From the NCBI RefSeq assembly GCF_003148845.1, contig NZ_QGHA01000002.1:852974-916973 (forward strand): a stretch of DNA of 64,000 bases, written 5' to 3'. Position 1 is the first letter of the stretch. Each line of letters begins with the position of its first letter. A program made the translations under genes and the position numbers. This DNA comes from Mucilaginibacter oryzae (GTDB taxonomy: Bacteria; Bacteroidota; Bacteroidia; Sphingobacteriales; Sphingobacteriaceae). The notes beneath the pieces are model-generated. The model made no database searches and had not been told where the DNA came from. It was given only the letters and a program-made list of their open reading frames with translations. Positions 27,901 to 36,917 of this stretch are shown here, piece after piece.

Positions 27901-28820
27901 CCTGTATCCCAGTAGGCAATCATGGCCGGCACGTTATCGGTGATAGTTTTTATAAAATTTTCCCGTTCTGCCGCCCTTACCTGGCTTAACCTGCGTTCGG
28001 TGCTATCAATAAAGTTGCAAACAATGGCATTTACATCAGGCTCATGAAGAAAATTTGAAAACACGCAATCGAGCCAGACGTAGCCGCCATCGGCATGTTT
28101 TGTACGAAAACTGGCGGCTTTGGGAACTCCGGGTAATTTTAACACCTCGTCAAGCAATCCGCGCAGCATCGCTATATCGTTAGGATGAACAAGATCGGCG
28201 AGGGTAAGCTTAGCCCGCTCATGATCGTTCCAGCCCGCTATACGCACAGCTGAGGGGCTGCGGTATATCACATTCATAGAGGCATCAAGCAGTGAGATGC
28301 CGCTGTAGCTGTTTTCAATTAACTTGCGAAAGCTTAAATTACCCCTTGCAGGCTCATGCATTATAATATGTCCAGCGGCAATACTACCGGTTACGGTTAT
28401 ATCATCAATTATTTTGGTATAGCCCAGCAGTTCCCTGTCTTCATCATACAACGCGGTGTACCGGATACTTGCCCAAAAAACGGTGCCGTCTTTTTTTAAC
28501 CGCCATCCGTTTATCTGATAGTTGTTATTGATCAGCGCCTCCTGCAGGTTATAAATAGGACTATCCGTTTTAAGTGTTTCCTGCGGATAAAAAAGAGCGA
28601 TCGATTCGGCCAAAACTTCGGCTTCCTGATATCCAAGCAGAAGTTCGGCCTCCTTGTTTAAGCTGATGATGATGCCGTCGGGATCAGTTAATATCAATGC
28701 ACGGTGCTGCACTATATTATTGATCATGGCCCTGCATAGCCGTGCGTAGTTAATGTGCCGTATGCCCCGCTCATCATATAGGTGCTTCGGCTCCGTATTG
28801 CGTTCAGGTTGAAACGGCAT
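24960..28820 (-). CDS. Seven-PAS/GAF sensor histidine kinase
   Basis: The 1286-residue protein lacks membrane segments and should be cytoplasmic. Reading along it: about four PAS domains (residues about 35-150, 160-280, 290-405, 410-520), a GAF domain at about 525-680, three more PAS domains (690-810, 815-925, 930-1045), then HisKA with His1074 in YVASHDLQEPLRM and a HATPase with FQNLIGNSLKYHD, VADNGIGIEPQYF and GTGMGLAI. The HisKA form with SHDLQEP is the phytochrome-kinase type. No receiver is attached; the next gene supplies one through a 4-base overlap. Signals could be redox, light or ligands bound by PAS/GAF; no chromophore Cys is evident. Confidence 0.88.
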   Translation of the reverse strand: MPFQPERNTEPKHLYDERGIRHINYARLCRAMINNIVQHRALILTDPDGIIISLNKEAELLLGYQEAEVLAESIALFYPQETLKTDSPIYNLQEALINNNYQINGWRLKKDGTVFWASIRYTALYDEDRELLGYTKIIDDITVTGSIAAGHIIMHEPARGNLSFRKLIENSYSGISLLDASMNVIYRSPSAVRIAGWNDHERAKLTLADLVHPNDIAMLRGLLDEVLKLPGVPKAASFRTKHADGGYVWLDCVFSNFLHEPDVNAIVCNFIDSTERRLSQVRAAERENFIKTITDNVPAMIAYWDTGLKCLFANKAYYNWFNKTATEIIGMNKADLMSAVGFEQLKDRVAGVLAGSPQSFEQTFVNSGGTEIYTHTQYIPDIADEVVKGFYSIFYDVTDTKIAERELTAKNDQIEDLLENIADGFIALDEHMCYTYANKTVGKLLGMPTAALIGKNIWELFPDAVGSKTYDAIMEAYSRNVYVCNEDYYPPLNLWQENRVYPSGKGVSMFIRDITGRKINDLHKALLAEIAAIFNEQATLKEMLFRVLGEIARFGNFKIAEVWLVSSDKRKINLTVNYCETDEARSFYNEGGTQLSFVKGEGLPGMVWETKAIQFFADVQRNDFFARKPEALIAGITSAYGAPIMFGGEVIGVILLGLSVTDYPESFYTLLFERFSQTFGAEICRKQVEQELDQIFTLAPDLICSTGTDGYFKKVNPAMISLLGYPELELLNRPFVDFIHVDDREICLAQFHTILQGEATTYFECRFETREHKTKWLAWTTSAPSEDGLIFCVAKDITEKKELEDLLAKANSMARIGSWEFDLRTGSIYWSNVTREIHEVDDGFVPDLDTGINFYKEGESRNIISAKVKEAIEKGVSWDIEVQIVTQKGHDKWVRSIGEAEFAKGRCLRLYGSFQEIDARKKAEIAASEILEERNLILESIGDGFFAVDKNWVITYWNSMAEKVLGKSREIMLNSNLWNVFNESVNSKSYHNYHQAVETGKAVHFEDFYDPLQKWYEISAYPSATGLSVYFKDITERKLSDQRLMELNESLKRQTKELTASNAELEQFAYVASHDLQEPLRMVTGFLSQIERKYNDKLDEKGLQYINFAVDGAKRMRQIILDLLEFSRVGSMAENIDDVEVDRLIKGILAFYHKRIEAGKATVLFANMPVVRTYKAPLRQVFQNLIGNSLKYHDPKTNVHIEIKYEETEEYWQFSVADNGIGIEPQYFDKIFVIFQRLHHKDQYSGTGMGLAITKKIVENLGGKIWVESVYGQGTTFYFTIKKTEL

Positions 28821-29137
28821 AATATTTATAATTAGTAACAGAGAAATATTGCTTACCGAGCATTCTCTATGAAATAATACTTAAAATAAACAGGTTCGGA
28901 GTTCTTGAGGATGTTATTTTATAAATGTTAGAAAAAAAAACTATATCTCCAATAATTATTTAAACGATATTTACCGGGTAAAAGGTTGTGTAAATGGCGC
29001 CTAACCCGAAAATATTTTATTTTAGGACCACGGCTACCTGTTCAGAGAGCTTCATCCTGTTGATATCGCTTATCTTGTTGATGACCAGGTAACTTTTATT
29101 CAATCTTTGCGTATTAAAAACCGTATAACCTAATTAC
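28821..29137. promoter_or_regulatory. Divergent promoter region of the signalling island
   Basis: This 317-base region has no gene and separates two arms. A perfect 6-1-6 palindrome TTTACC-G-GGTAAA lies at 28970-28982. A weak plus-strand promoter may be TTG at 29078-29080 with AATCTTTG at 29102-29109, 21 bases apart, 28 bases before the ATG at 29138. Nothing else is clear. Confidence 0.35.
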
Positions 29138-30484
29138 ATGAGCGCTTACCATATTTTTATAGTTGAGGACGACCGTTGGTACGGTGAAATTCTTCAATAC
29201 CATATCAGTTTAAATCCAGACTATAAAGTAACCCGATTTGAAACCGCCAAAGAGCTTTTAAATAACCTGTACCAGCAGCCCGATCTGATCACGCTCGATT
29301 TTTCGCTGCCGGACATGCTGGGCGATAAGTTATTTCAAAAAATAAGGGAGATAAATTCAACCGTACCCATTATCATCATCAGTTCGCAGGAAAAGATAGC
29401 CGTGGCAGTAAACCTGCTCAAAATGGGCGTTACCGATTATATTGTAAAGGACGACTCGACTAAGGATCTTTTATGGAACAGTATTGTGAGGATCCGCGAA
29501 AACCAAAGCCTTAAAAAAGAAGTGGAAACGCTGAGGGAAGAACTGGGCCAAAAATTTTCGTTTGAGAAAACCATTCTCGGCCAAAGCGACTCGCTGAAGC
29601 AGATCTTCTCGATGATGGAAAAAGCATCGAAAACCAATATCAATGTTTCCATAACCGGTGAGACGGGAACAGGTAAAGAGGTGGTGGCAAAAAGTATACA
29701 TTACGCCAGCGACAGGAAAAGGAAAGCTTTTGTACCGGTAAACATGGCTGCCATACCGCGTGAATTGATTGAAAGCGAACTTTTTGGGTACGAAAAAGGC
29801 GCGTTTACCGGCGCTGTGGCCCGTAAAGTCGGCAAATTTGAAGAAGCCAACGGCGGCACCATTTTTTTAGATGAAATAGCCGAACTGGAACTAAGCGTTC
29901 AAAGTAAAATTTTGCGTGTGCTGCAGGAACGGGAAGTGGTACGCATAGGCGGTAACGAGAAAATAAAATTGGATATCAGGGTGATGGTGGCCACCCATAA
30001 AAACCTTGCCGAGGAGGTTAAAAAAGGCAATTTCAGGGAAGATCTTTATTACCGGATCATAGGCCTCCCTATCGATTTACCGCCGCTCAGAGACCGTGGA
30101 AACGATATCCTGATTCTTGCCCGCTATTTTGCCGACGACTTTGCCAAACAAAACAAACTGGGAACTATCACCTTAAGTTCAGATGCCAAAAGCAAACTTT
30201 TAAATTACCGCTTCCCGGGCAATGTGCGTGAACTTAAAGCCATTATAGACCTGGCCGCGGTAATGTGCAATAACAACGAAATTAAGGCGGGCGATATCAT
30301 GTTTAATTCTACAGGCAAGGATGCACCTTTTTTATCCGGTCAAAAAACACTCCGGGAATATACTATTGAAATCATTAAAATGTACCTGAAGAAAAATAAC
30401 GATGACGTTGTAGCTACTGCCCGGGCGCTTGATATAGGCAAAAGCACCATTTATAAAATGATACAGGACGGCGAATTAAAATAA
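29138..30484 (+). CDS. Sigma-54-dependent response regulator (NtrC family)
   Basis: The 448-residue protein has a receiver (acceptor Asp54 in [10 protein letters not shown]), an AAA+ domain with Walker A GETGTGKE (174-181), Walker [13 protein letters not shown] and the sigma-54-contact loop GAFTGA (221-226), and a C-terminal HTH ([19 protein letters not shown], about residues 417-437). It activates sigma-54 promoters by ATP-driven remodelling when phosphorylated. It is the first gene of the rightward arm, 182 bases before the hybrid kinase. Its partner kinase is probably one of the neighbours. No sigma-54 promoter with correct spacing was seen next to it. Confidence 0.9.
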   Translation: MSAYHIFIVEDDRWYGEILQYHISLNPDYKVTRFETAKELLNNLYQQPDLITLDFSLPDMLGDKLFQKIREINSTVPIIIISSQEKIAVAVNLLKMGVTDYIVKDDSTKDLLWNSIVRIRENQSLKKEVETLREELGQKFSFEKTILGQSDSLKQIFSMMEKASKTNINVSITGETGTGKEVVAKSIHYASDRKRKAFVPVNMAAIPRELIESELFGYEKGAFTGAVARKVGKFEEANGGTIFLDEIAELELSVQSKILRVLQEREVVRIGGNEKIKLDIRVMVATHKNLAEEVKKGNFREDLYYRIIGLPIDLPPLRDRGNDILILARYFADDFAKQNKLGTITLSSDAKSKLLNYRFPGNVRELKAIIDLAAVMCNNNEIKAGDIMFNSTGKDAPFLSGQKTLREYTIEIIKMYLKKNNDDVVATARALDIGKSTIYKMIQDGELK

Positions 30485-30666
30485 TTCCACTATCCGGATT
30501 AAATTCCAAAATCCGGAAAACAAGCTAAACCAAACCACGATTAATAAATTAACTACCAGTTACTTAACACATAAATATTCATTTGGTACGCTTTTACTGC
30601 AAATAGGACAAAAGCGCTTATCGCATCGGTTGCCGTGGGCGCAGCGGTTTAAACAGCTGTTAACAA

Positions 30667-33600
30667 ATGGAGCACATAAGTACCTTTCTCTCCCCTCTTT
30701 CCTCGCCCGGAGGTTTTAACGAGGATGAATTGCAACAACTTGCCATTGTTGCCGCAGCAAACGAAAACGGTGTTGTGCTTAATGATGATACCGGTAAAAT
30801 TTACTGGGTAAATGATAGCTTTTGTAAAATGATGGGCTATGAGGCCCGGGAAATTATAGGAAAATATACGCTTGATTTTTGCACGGGGCCGCTTACGCGG
30901 CCCGAAACGATAGTACACATCAAACAGGCTATCGGCAGCAGTACATCATTTAACGAACAACTGATCCATTACCGAAAAGATGGTACGTGGTTTTGGGCCC
31001 GGGTAAAGGGGCGATCATATACCTGGGGCGAAAGCAAAGCCCTGAAATACTTCGCAGTTGTTGAAGATATCAGCGCGGAAAAGGCGCGGGAAGAAAAACT
31101 TGAAGTACTATCGAAAATAGCCGAAGAGAACATCAACGCCGTTATCTTTACAGATAAGCATGGCCATATTACCTGGGTTAATAAAAGCTTTACCAAAATA
31201 ACCGGCTACACCCTTGCAGAGGTTTTAAATAAAAAACCGGGACATTTGCTCCAGGGCCCTCAAAGTGATAAGCAAACCAGTGATTACCTGAGTAACCAGG
31301 TAAAACAAGGGCTGCCTTTTGCCGCCGAAATTATAAATTACGCAAAATCCGGCAGAGAATACTGGGTGCGCATCCAGGGGCAGCCCATACTTAACTCTAA
31401 TGGGGAGTTGACCGGCTTTTTCGCGTTGGAAGAGGATGTCACCAATGAAAAAAGGGCTTCAGAACGTGTCAAACAATCGGAAGCCCGTTTCAGGCTCGCC
31501 CTTGAAAAAATTGGAGACAATGTCTGGGAGCACAATTTAGCAACAAGCGAAACGATCTTTTCAAATTCGGAACATCAGTTAAGCTACAGAAAGCATTCTA
31601 AAACCGACCAGAACTCGTTTTGGTGGGAACTTGCCGATCCGGCAGATCAGCAGTTACTTAAAGCAACCTATCTTAAATACAAAAGAGGCGAGATAGACTC
31701 GCACAACCTCGAATACAAGATTATTGACAGCAACGGAGCCACGAGGTGGATACTGGACCGTGGCGTAGTAATTGAGTACAACAGTTGCAATACGCCCCTG
31801 CGGATAACGGGTACGCATACCGACATTTCGAAAATTAAACAAACCGAAATGGAACTTGAAAACCGTGCCTTACAGTTTAAAGCCCTGTCTGAAAACATAC
31901 CCGGCGTGATATATGAATACGAATTCAGGCCTGATGGCACTGAAGGGCTCCGCTATATCAGCCCGGCAATTGAACGGATATTTGGAATAAAACCCGACGA
32001 TTTTTCAAATTACCTCAACTATATTCATCCGGAAGACCGCGACAGGATTATCAAAAAAAATGAGCATTGCAAAAACACGCTTGAGCCTTTTTATGATGAG
32101 TCGGTTTTGTTGATACCCGGTCAGCCACCCAGGTGGCACTCTGTATATTCTTCGTTTTCGTACATAGACGCCAACGGGGCAAAGGTTTTTACGGGTTTTA
32201 TGAATGATATTACCGAACGTAAAACCATTGAAGAAACCCTGAAAAATGAAGAGGAAAAATACCGCGGCATTATTGCCAACATGAACCTTGGTTTGGCCGA
32301 AGTTGATAATAATGAATACATCACATTTGCCAACAACAGCTTTTGCGCCATGAGCGGCTACACGTTAAATGAACTGTTGGGTAAAAATGCCATATCATTA
32401 TTGGCGGGCGAAAAATTAAAAGATTTCTTTTTAGAGAAAAATAATCTTCGCAGACAAGGTGTTTCCGACGCGTATGAGGCAAGGGTATATGATAAACATG
32501 GCAAGGAAAAATGGTGGCTGATAAGCGGTGCCCCCCGTTATAACAATAAAGGCGAGGTAGTGGGATCAATCGGTATCCATTTGGATATTACTGATCAAAA
32601 AAACCAGGAAACAGAGCTGATAGAAGCTAAAAAGCATGCCGAACACATGGCGCGCGTACAGGAGGTATTTTTGGCTAATATGAGCCACGAGATCCGCACG
32701 CCCATGAATGCCATTATGGGGATGAGCAACCAGCTTTCAAAAACGGAGCTGGTACCACAACAGCAATTTTACCTTGATGTTATTAACAATGCTTCGGAGA
32801 GTTTATTGATCATTATTAATGATATTCTCGACCTGTCAAAAATTGAGGCCGGAAAACTGAATATCGAAAATATTGGTTTTGAGCCCCGAAAGTCGGCAGC
32901 GAGGGTTATACAGGTACTATCGCATAAGGCCGAAGAAAAAGGGTTGAGGCTTACAAATTCCTATTTTGATAAAAATATATCGCCTATCCTCGTCGGCGAT
33001 CCTTATCGCTTAAATCAGATCCTGCTAAATCTGGTCAATAATTCGGTAAAATTCACAGAAATGGGCACAATTGATTTAACATTTAAACTAATCAGCGATA
33101 CCCGTGATTCACAGCTTTTGCAAATAGAAGTTAAAGATACAGGTATAGGTATGGACGAGAAATTTTTAAAACACCTTTTTGATAAATACAGCCAGGAAAC
33201 AAGATCGGTAAGCAGGAAGTATGGAGGTACCGGTTTAGGCATGAGTATCTGCAAGGACCTTGTTGAGTTGATGGGCGGCAGTATTTTTGCCGAAAGTACA
33301 AAACATGTGGGTACTACCATAACGCTCACCATCGAATTTAAAAAAGGCAAGACCGCCGATTTACCTGACAAAGCGGAAAAATATCGTAATGTGGAATTTT
33401 TGCGGGGCAAAAATATCCTGGTAACAGACGATAACGAGCTAAACCGCCTTGTAGCCCTGGTGATACTGCAAAACTATGGGGCGATGGTTACCGAGTCGAT
33501 AAGCGGGGTGAACGCGCTTGAACTTCTTAAGAAACAAAGTTTCGACGCTATACTGATGGATATCCAGATGCCGGGAATAAACGGACTGGAAACCACCAAA

Positions 33601-34149
33601 ATAATCAGGGAAACCGGAAATAACAGCCCAATTATAGCACTTACAGCCGAGGCGATAAAAGGAGAACGGGAAAAATGCCTGGCTGCCGGGATGAATGATT
33701 ATATTACGAAGCCGATAAATGAGGCCGAATTTTTAAAGGTCCTTGATCTTTGGCTCCGGCCCAATTCGTCCATAAGCCCTAAAACAGATACCGACATGAG
33801 CAACGACAGCCCGATGTATGATCTTTCATTGCTTAAAACAATCAGTAAAAACAATGAAGCGTTTGTGCAAAAAATGGTGAACATATTTTGTGAACAAACC
33901 CCCATGATGATAAGCGATATGCAAACGGCTTATAATAATGACGATTGGGAGGTTATACGGCTTATGGCACATAAAATGAAGCCGAGCATTGATAACTTAA
34001 AAATAAACTCCATTAAGCAAACCATCAGGGATATAGAAAACTGCGATCCCAATGAAACCGACACAACCATTTTAGCACAAAACATACAGTTACTGCAAAC
34101 CACCGTTGAGAAAGTAATTGAAAAAATAAAAAACGAATACCCTGCTTAA
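30667..34149 (+). CDS. Five-PAS hybrid histidine kinase with receiver and HPt
   Basis: The 1160-residue protein has five PAS domains (about residues 20-140, 145-265, 275-395, 400-525, 530-650). HisKA follows with His near 674 ([13 protein letters not shown]), then a HATPase (NLVNNSVKF, DTGIGM, GGTGLGMSI), a receiver with Asp near 964 (ILMDIQMPGING) and an HPt domain with His near 1102 (MAHKMKPSIDNL). All four phosphorelay sites are in one chain, so it can pass phosphate to an external receiver such as the sigma-54 regulator upstream. No membrane segment; cytoplasmic. It precedes the FIST gene by 11 bases. Confidence 0.9.
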   Translation: MEHISTFLSPLSSPGGFNEDELQQLAIVAAANENGVVLNDDTGKIYWVNDSFCKMMGYEAREIIGKYTLDFCTGPLTRPETIVHIKQAIGSSTSFNEQLIHYRKDGTWFWARVKGRSYTWGESKALKYFAVVEDISAEKAREEKLEVLSKIAEENINAVIFTDKHGHITWVNKSFTKITGYTLAEVLNKKPGHLLQGPQSDKQTSDYLSNQVKQGLPFAAEIINYAKSGREYWVRIQGQPILNSNGELTGFFALEEDVTNEKRASERVKQSEARFRLALEKIGDNVWEHNLATSETIFSNSEHQLSYRKHSKTDQNSFWWELADPADQQLLKATYLKYKRGEIDSHNLEYKIIDSNGATRWILDRGVVIEYNSCNTPLRITGTHTDISKIKQTEMELENRALQFKALSENIPGVIYEYEFRPDGTEGLRYISPAIERIFGIKPDDFSNYLNYIHPEDRDRIIKKNEHCKNTLEPFYDESVLLIPGQPPRWHSVYSSFSYIDANGAKVFTGFMNDITERKTIEETLKNEEEKYRGIIANMNLGLAEVDNNEYITFANNSFCAMSGYTLNELLGKNAISLLAGEKLKDFFLEKNNLRRQGVSDAYEARVYDKHGKEKWWLISGAPRYNNKGEVVGSIGIHLDITDQKNQETELIEAKKHAEHMARVQEVFLANMSHEIRTPMNAIMGMSNQLSKTELVPQQQFYLDVINNASESLLIIINDILDLSKIEAGKLNIENIGFEPRKSAARVIQVLSHKAEEKGLRLTNSYFDKNISPILVGDPYRLNQILLNLVNNSVKFTEMGTIDLTFKLISDTRDSQLLQIEVKDTGIGMDEKFLKHLFDKYSQETRSVSRKYGGTGLGMSICKDLVELMGGSIFAESTKHVGTTITLTIEFKKGKTADLPDKAEKYRNVEFLRGKNILVTDDNELNRLVALVILQNYGAMVTESISGVNALELLKKQSFDAILMDIQMPGINGLETTKIIRETGNNSPIIALTAEAIKGEREKCLAAGMNDYITKPINEAEFLKVLDLWLRPNSSISPKTDTDMSNDSPMYDLSLLKTISKNNEAFVQKMVNIFCEQTPMMISDMQTAYNNDDWEVIRLMAHKMKPSIDNLKINSIKQTIRDIENCDPNETDTTILAQNIQLLQTTVEKVIEKIKNEYPA

Positions 34150-34160
34150 CAACGCGTATC

Positions 34161-35321
34161 ATGAAAGTAGCACAAATGTTATACAGCGACGGCCGGTTCA
34201 TTTTAGAAAGCGGCGAACGGATTCCGCGTGATGCGAAGGCACTTATTCTTGCTTTTGGCGACAAGCAGGTTTTAATGGCAGATGATATTTATGGGCAACT
34301 ATCGGCCCGTTTCTTTAATAGCGATATTGTACTTTGCTCAACAGCCGGCGAAATATATGATGATACCGTTTTAGATGAAACCGTGTCGGTATGCATAATC
34401 CTGTTTGAGCAAACCGCCACAAAAACGGTGAGTATAAACATAGCGGACCATTCCAATAGCTATGAAGCAGGCCGGGCCCTGTTTGGCAGCCTAAACATGA
34501 ACGGGTTATGTTATATGCTCATCATATCAGATGGGAGCCTGGTTAACGGGAGCGAACTGGTGAGGGGGCTTGAACAGGAAAACAATAGAAAAATACCTAT
34601 TACAGGCGGCCTGGCCGGCGATGGCGATAAGTTTATCAGCACCATAGTAGGTTGCAATGGCCCTCCGCAACACGGAGCCATAGCCGCGATAGGTTTTTAC
34701 GGAAGTAATTTACAAGTCGGTCACGGCTCGATGGGTGGCTGGGATATATTTGGCCCCGAAAAGCGGGTTACCCGGTCGGTATCAAACCGGCTGTTTGAAA
34801 TTGACCATAAAAGCGCGCTCGAACTTTATAAACAATATCTTGGCCGGTACGCGGATGAACTGCCTCGCTCTGCGTTATTGTTTCCGCTTTACGTACGATC
34901 AGACGACAATTGCGATTCGGTGGTACGTACAATTTTGTCGATAGATAATGATGAGCAAAGCATGATCTTTGCAGGCGATATACCCGAAGGTGCATATGTG
35001 AGATTTATGAAGGCCAATTTTGATAAAATAATCGACGCGGCTACGTCCGCGGCCAATAAATCGCTTGTAAAATTCACGGGCAAAAAACCTAAACTGGCCT
35101 TGTTGATAAGCTGCGTGGGCCGAAAGCTTATATTAGGCAGCCGTATAGATGAGGAAACGGAAGCGGTAAAGGAAATTTTTGGTAACGAAACTATTTTAAC
35201 CGGCTTTTATTCGTACGGTGAAATATCACCTGTAACTGAAAATAACCCTTGTGCGTTACAAAATCAAACCATGACAATAACTACCTTTACTGAAGAAACT
35301 GATCAGGATGTCTTATCATAA
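34161..35321 (+). CDS. FIST-domain sensory protein
   Basis: The 386-residue protein has FIST N and FIST C features: IVLCSTAGEIYDD and ITGGLAGDGDKF in the N part; GFYSYGEISP at the end of the C part (near residue 360). FIST proteins bind small ligands such as amino acids and work with kinases or cyclases, often as separate subunits. Here there is no signalling output of its own. The gene overlaps the following hybrid kinase by 14 bases, so they are probably a sensor-kinase pair made together. The ligand is unknown. The cysteine in LLISCVGRK is typical for the domain. Confidence 0.85.
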   Translation: MKVAQMLYSDGRFILESGERIPRDAKALILAFGDKQVLMADDIYGQLSARFFNSDIVLCSTAGEIYDDTVLDETVSVCIILFEQTATKTVSINIADHSNSYEAGRALFGSLNMNGLCYMLIISDGSLVNGSELVRGLEQENNRKIPITGGLAGDGDKFISTIVGCNGPPQHGAIAAIGFYGSNLQVGHGSMGGWDIFGPEKRVTRSVSNRLFEIDHKSALELYKQYLGRYADELPRSALLFPLYVRSDDNCDSVVRTILSIDNDEQSMIFAGDIPEGAYVRFMKANFDKIIDAATSAANKSLVKFTGKKPKLALLISCVGRKLILGSRIDEETEAVKEIFGNETILTGFYSYGEISPVTENNPCALQNQTMTITTFTEETDQDVLS

Positions 35322-36813
35322 ACTTTTAGCCAGGCAATTAAAAAAATATTATGACGATGATAATTTTTCGTCGGGCGTATCTTTTGCCGGGTTTATTGAC
35401 GCCGTAAACCAGTCGTATATCGCTTTCGACAGGGATAAGGAATTATCAGACCATGCCTTTACCGTTAGCCAGCAGGAATTTGCCGACATCAATCAAAAGC
35501 TTCATGAAGAGATCGAGTACCGCAAGCTATCGGTTAAAAAACTAAAAGAAACCCTCAATAACATCAAGTTTGATAACACTAACGCTGTAGACGGCGAATA
35601 TGGCGACCTGCTTGAGATTGTTGACCTGTTAAATGACGAAATACGCCGCCGGAAGGAAGTTGAATCTGAACTGATTTTCGCGAAGGAAGAAGCCGAAAAA
35701 GCCAACATCGCTAAATCTGATTTTCTTTCTATCATAAGCCATGAAATCCGTACCCCGCTGAACGCCGTAATCGGGATGGGCCACCTTTTGCTAAAAAACA
35801 ACCCACGCCCCGACCAGGAAGATAACCTGCGGACATTAAAAACATCATCAGATAACCTGTTGGTGCTGATTAATGACATTCTTGATTTCAACAAAATAGA
35901 AGCTAACAAACTGCACCTTGACAATGCTCCTTTCAATATAAAAAAACTGGTCAGGGATATTGTAACCGCCAATACGAATGCCGCCAACGAACGTGAAAAC
36001 CGGATGTCGCTGGTTTTAGACGACAGGCTGCCTGATTATTTCCTGGCCGATTCTTTAAGGCTTGGACAGGTTTTAAACAACCTGATATCAAATGCCGTAA
36101 AGTTTACGCAAAGAGGTTTCGTTTCTGTACGTGTTGACCTTCAAAAGCTAAAGAGCGACCATGCTTCTCTGCACTTTTCGGTACACGATACCGGGATAGG
36201 CATCGCAAAAGAAAACCTCGAAAATATTTTTATCCCTTTCATGCAGGGATCAACCTCTATTACCAGGCAATACGGCGGCACAGGTTTAGGTTTAGCTATA
36301 ACGCGCCGTATTTTGAAGCTTTACGGGAGCGATATTCATGTAGAATCAGAACCGGGGAAAGGCTCCAGATTTCACTTTGTTTTAGATTTGCCGATAGTTA
36401 ACGACCAAGCCGTTAATGAACTACAAAACGACATAGCGGATTTTACCTTGAAAAACAAACGGTTGTTGCTGGTTGAAGACACATTGTTTAATGTGCTGTA
36501 TGCTACGCAGTTATTGGAAGGCTGGGATGCCAGCGTTGACATAGCAGATAACGGCGAAATAGCGGTGGCGATGGTGCAAAAAGCAACCTACGATCTGGTG
36601 TTAATGGATTTGCAGATGCCGGTAATGGACGGTTACACCGCCGCAAAAAAAATACGAACATTTAACAAAGAAACGCCCATGATTGCCCTTACCGCTTCCG
36701 CTACAAGCGATGTGCTCGAAAAGGTAATAGAGGCCGGCATGCTGGATTGCATAGTTAAACCGTTTAACCCCGACGATTTGATAGTGAAACTAAAAAAACA
36801 CCTGTACGCTTAA
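35308..36813 (+). CDS. Hybrid histidine kinase (coiled coil, HisKA, HATPase, receiver)
   Basis: The 501-residue protein lacks a recognisable input domain of its own; residues 1-130 are helical with coiled coil (DEIRRRKEVESELIFAKEE). HisKA has His145 (SIISHEIRTPLNAV), the HATPase has NNLISNAVKF, DTGIGI and GGTGLGLAI, and the receiver has Asp434 (LVLMDLQMPVMDG) and KPFNPDD. Input probably comes from the FIST protein whose gene it overlaps by 14 bases. The receiver ends the chain, so an HPt is needed to go on; the neighbouring 30667 kinase has one. Last gene of the rightward signalling arm. Confidence 0.88.
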   Translation: MSYHKLLARQLKKYYDDDNFSSGVSFAGFIDAVNQSYIAFDRDKELSDHAFTVSQQEFADINQKLHEEIEYRKLSVKKLKETLNNIKFDNTNAVDGEYGDLLEIVDLLNDEIRRRKEVESELIFAKEEAEKANIAKSDFLSIISHEIRTPLNAVIGMGHLLLKNNPRPDQEDNLRTLKTSSDNLLVLINDILDFNKIEANKLHLDNAPFNIKKLVRDIVTANTNAANERENRMSLVLDDRLPDYFLADSLRLGQVLNNLISNAVKFTQRGFVSVRVDLQKLKSDHASLHFSVHDTGIGIAKENLENIFIPFMQGSTSITRQYGGTGLGLAITRRILKLYGSDIHVESEPGKGSRFHFVLDLPIVNDQAVNELQNDIADFTLKNKRLLLVEDTLFNVLYATQLLEGWDASVDIADNGEIAVAMVQKATYDLVLMDLQMPVMDGYTAAKKIRTFNKETPMIALTASATSDVLEKVIEAGMLDCIVKPFNPDDLIVKLKKHLYA

Positions 36814-36917
36814 AAGCAAACAGCACTAAACTGCCATAGGTTGCAGCCTCCATAGAAACCCAACAACGGATTTCCAGGTTGGCCCCCCAAGCGGTCTCAC
36901 CCGGTTCAGCGGTATTT

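Noticed and set aside
30584..30600. Sigma-54 promoter-like TGGTACG ... TGC before the 30667 kinase
   Set aside because: The GG to GC distance is two bases too long, and the -12 element is weak.
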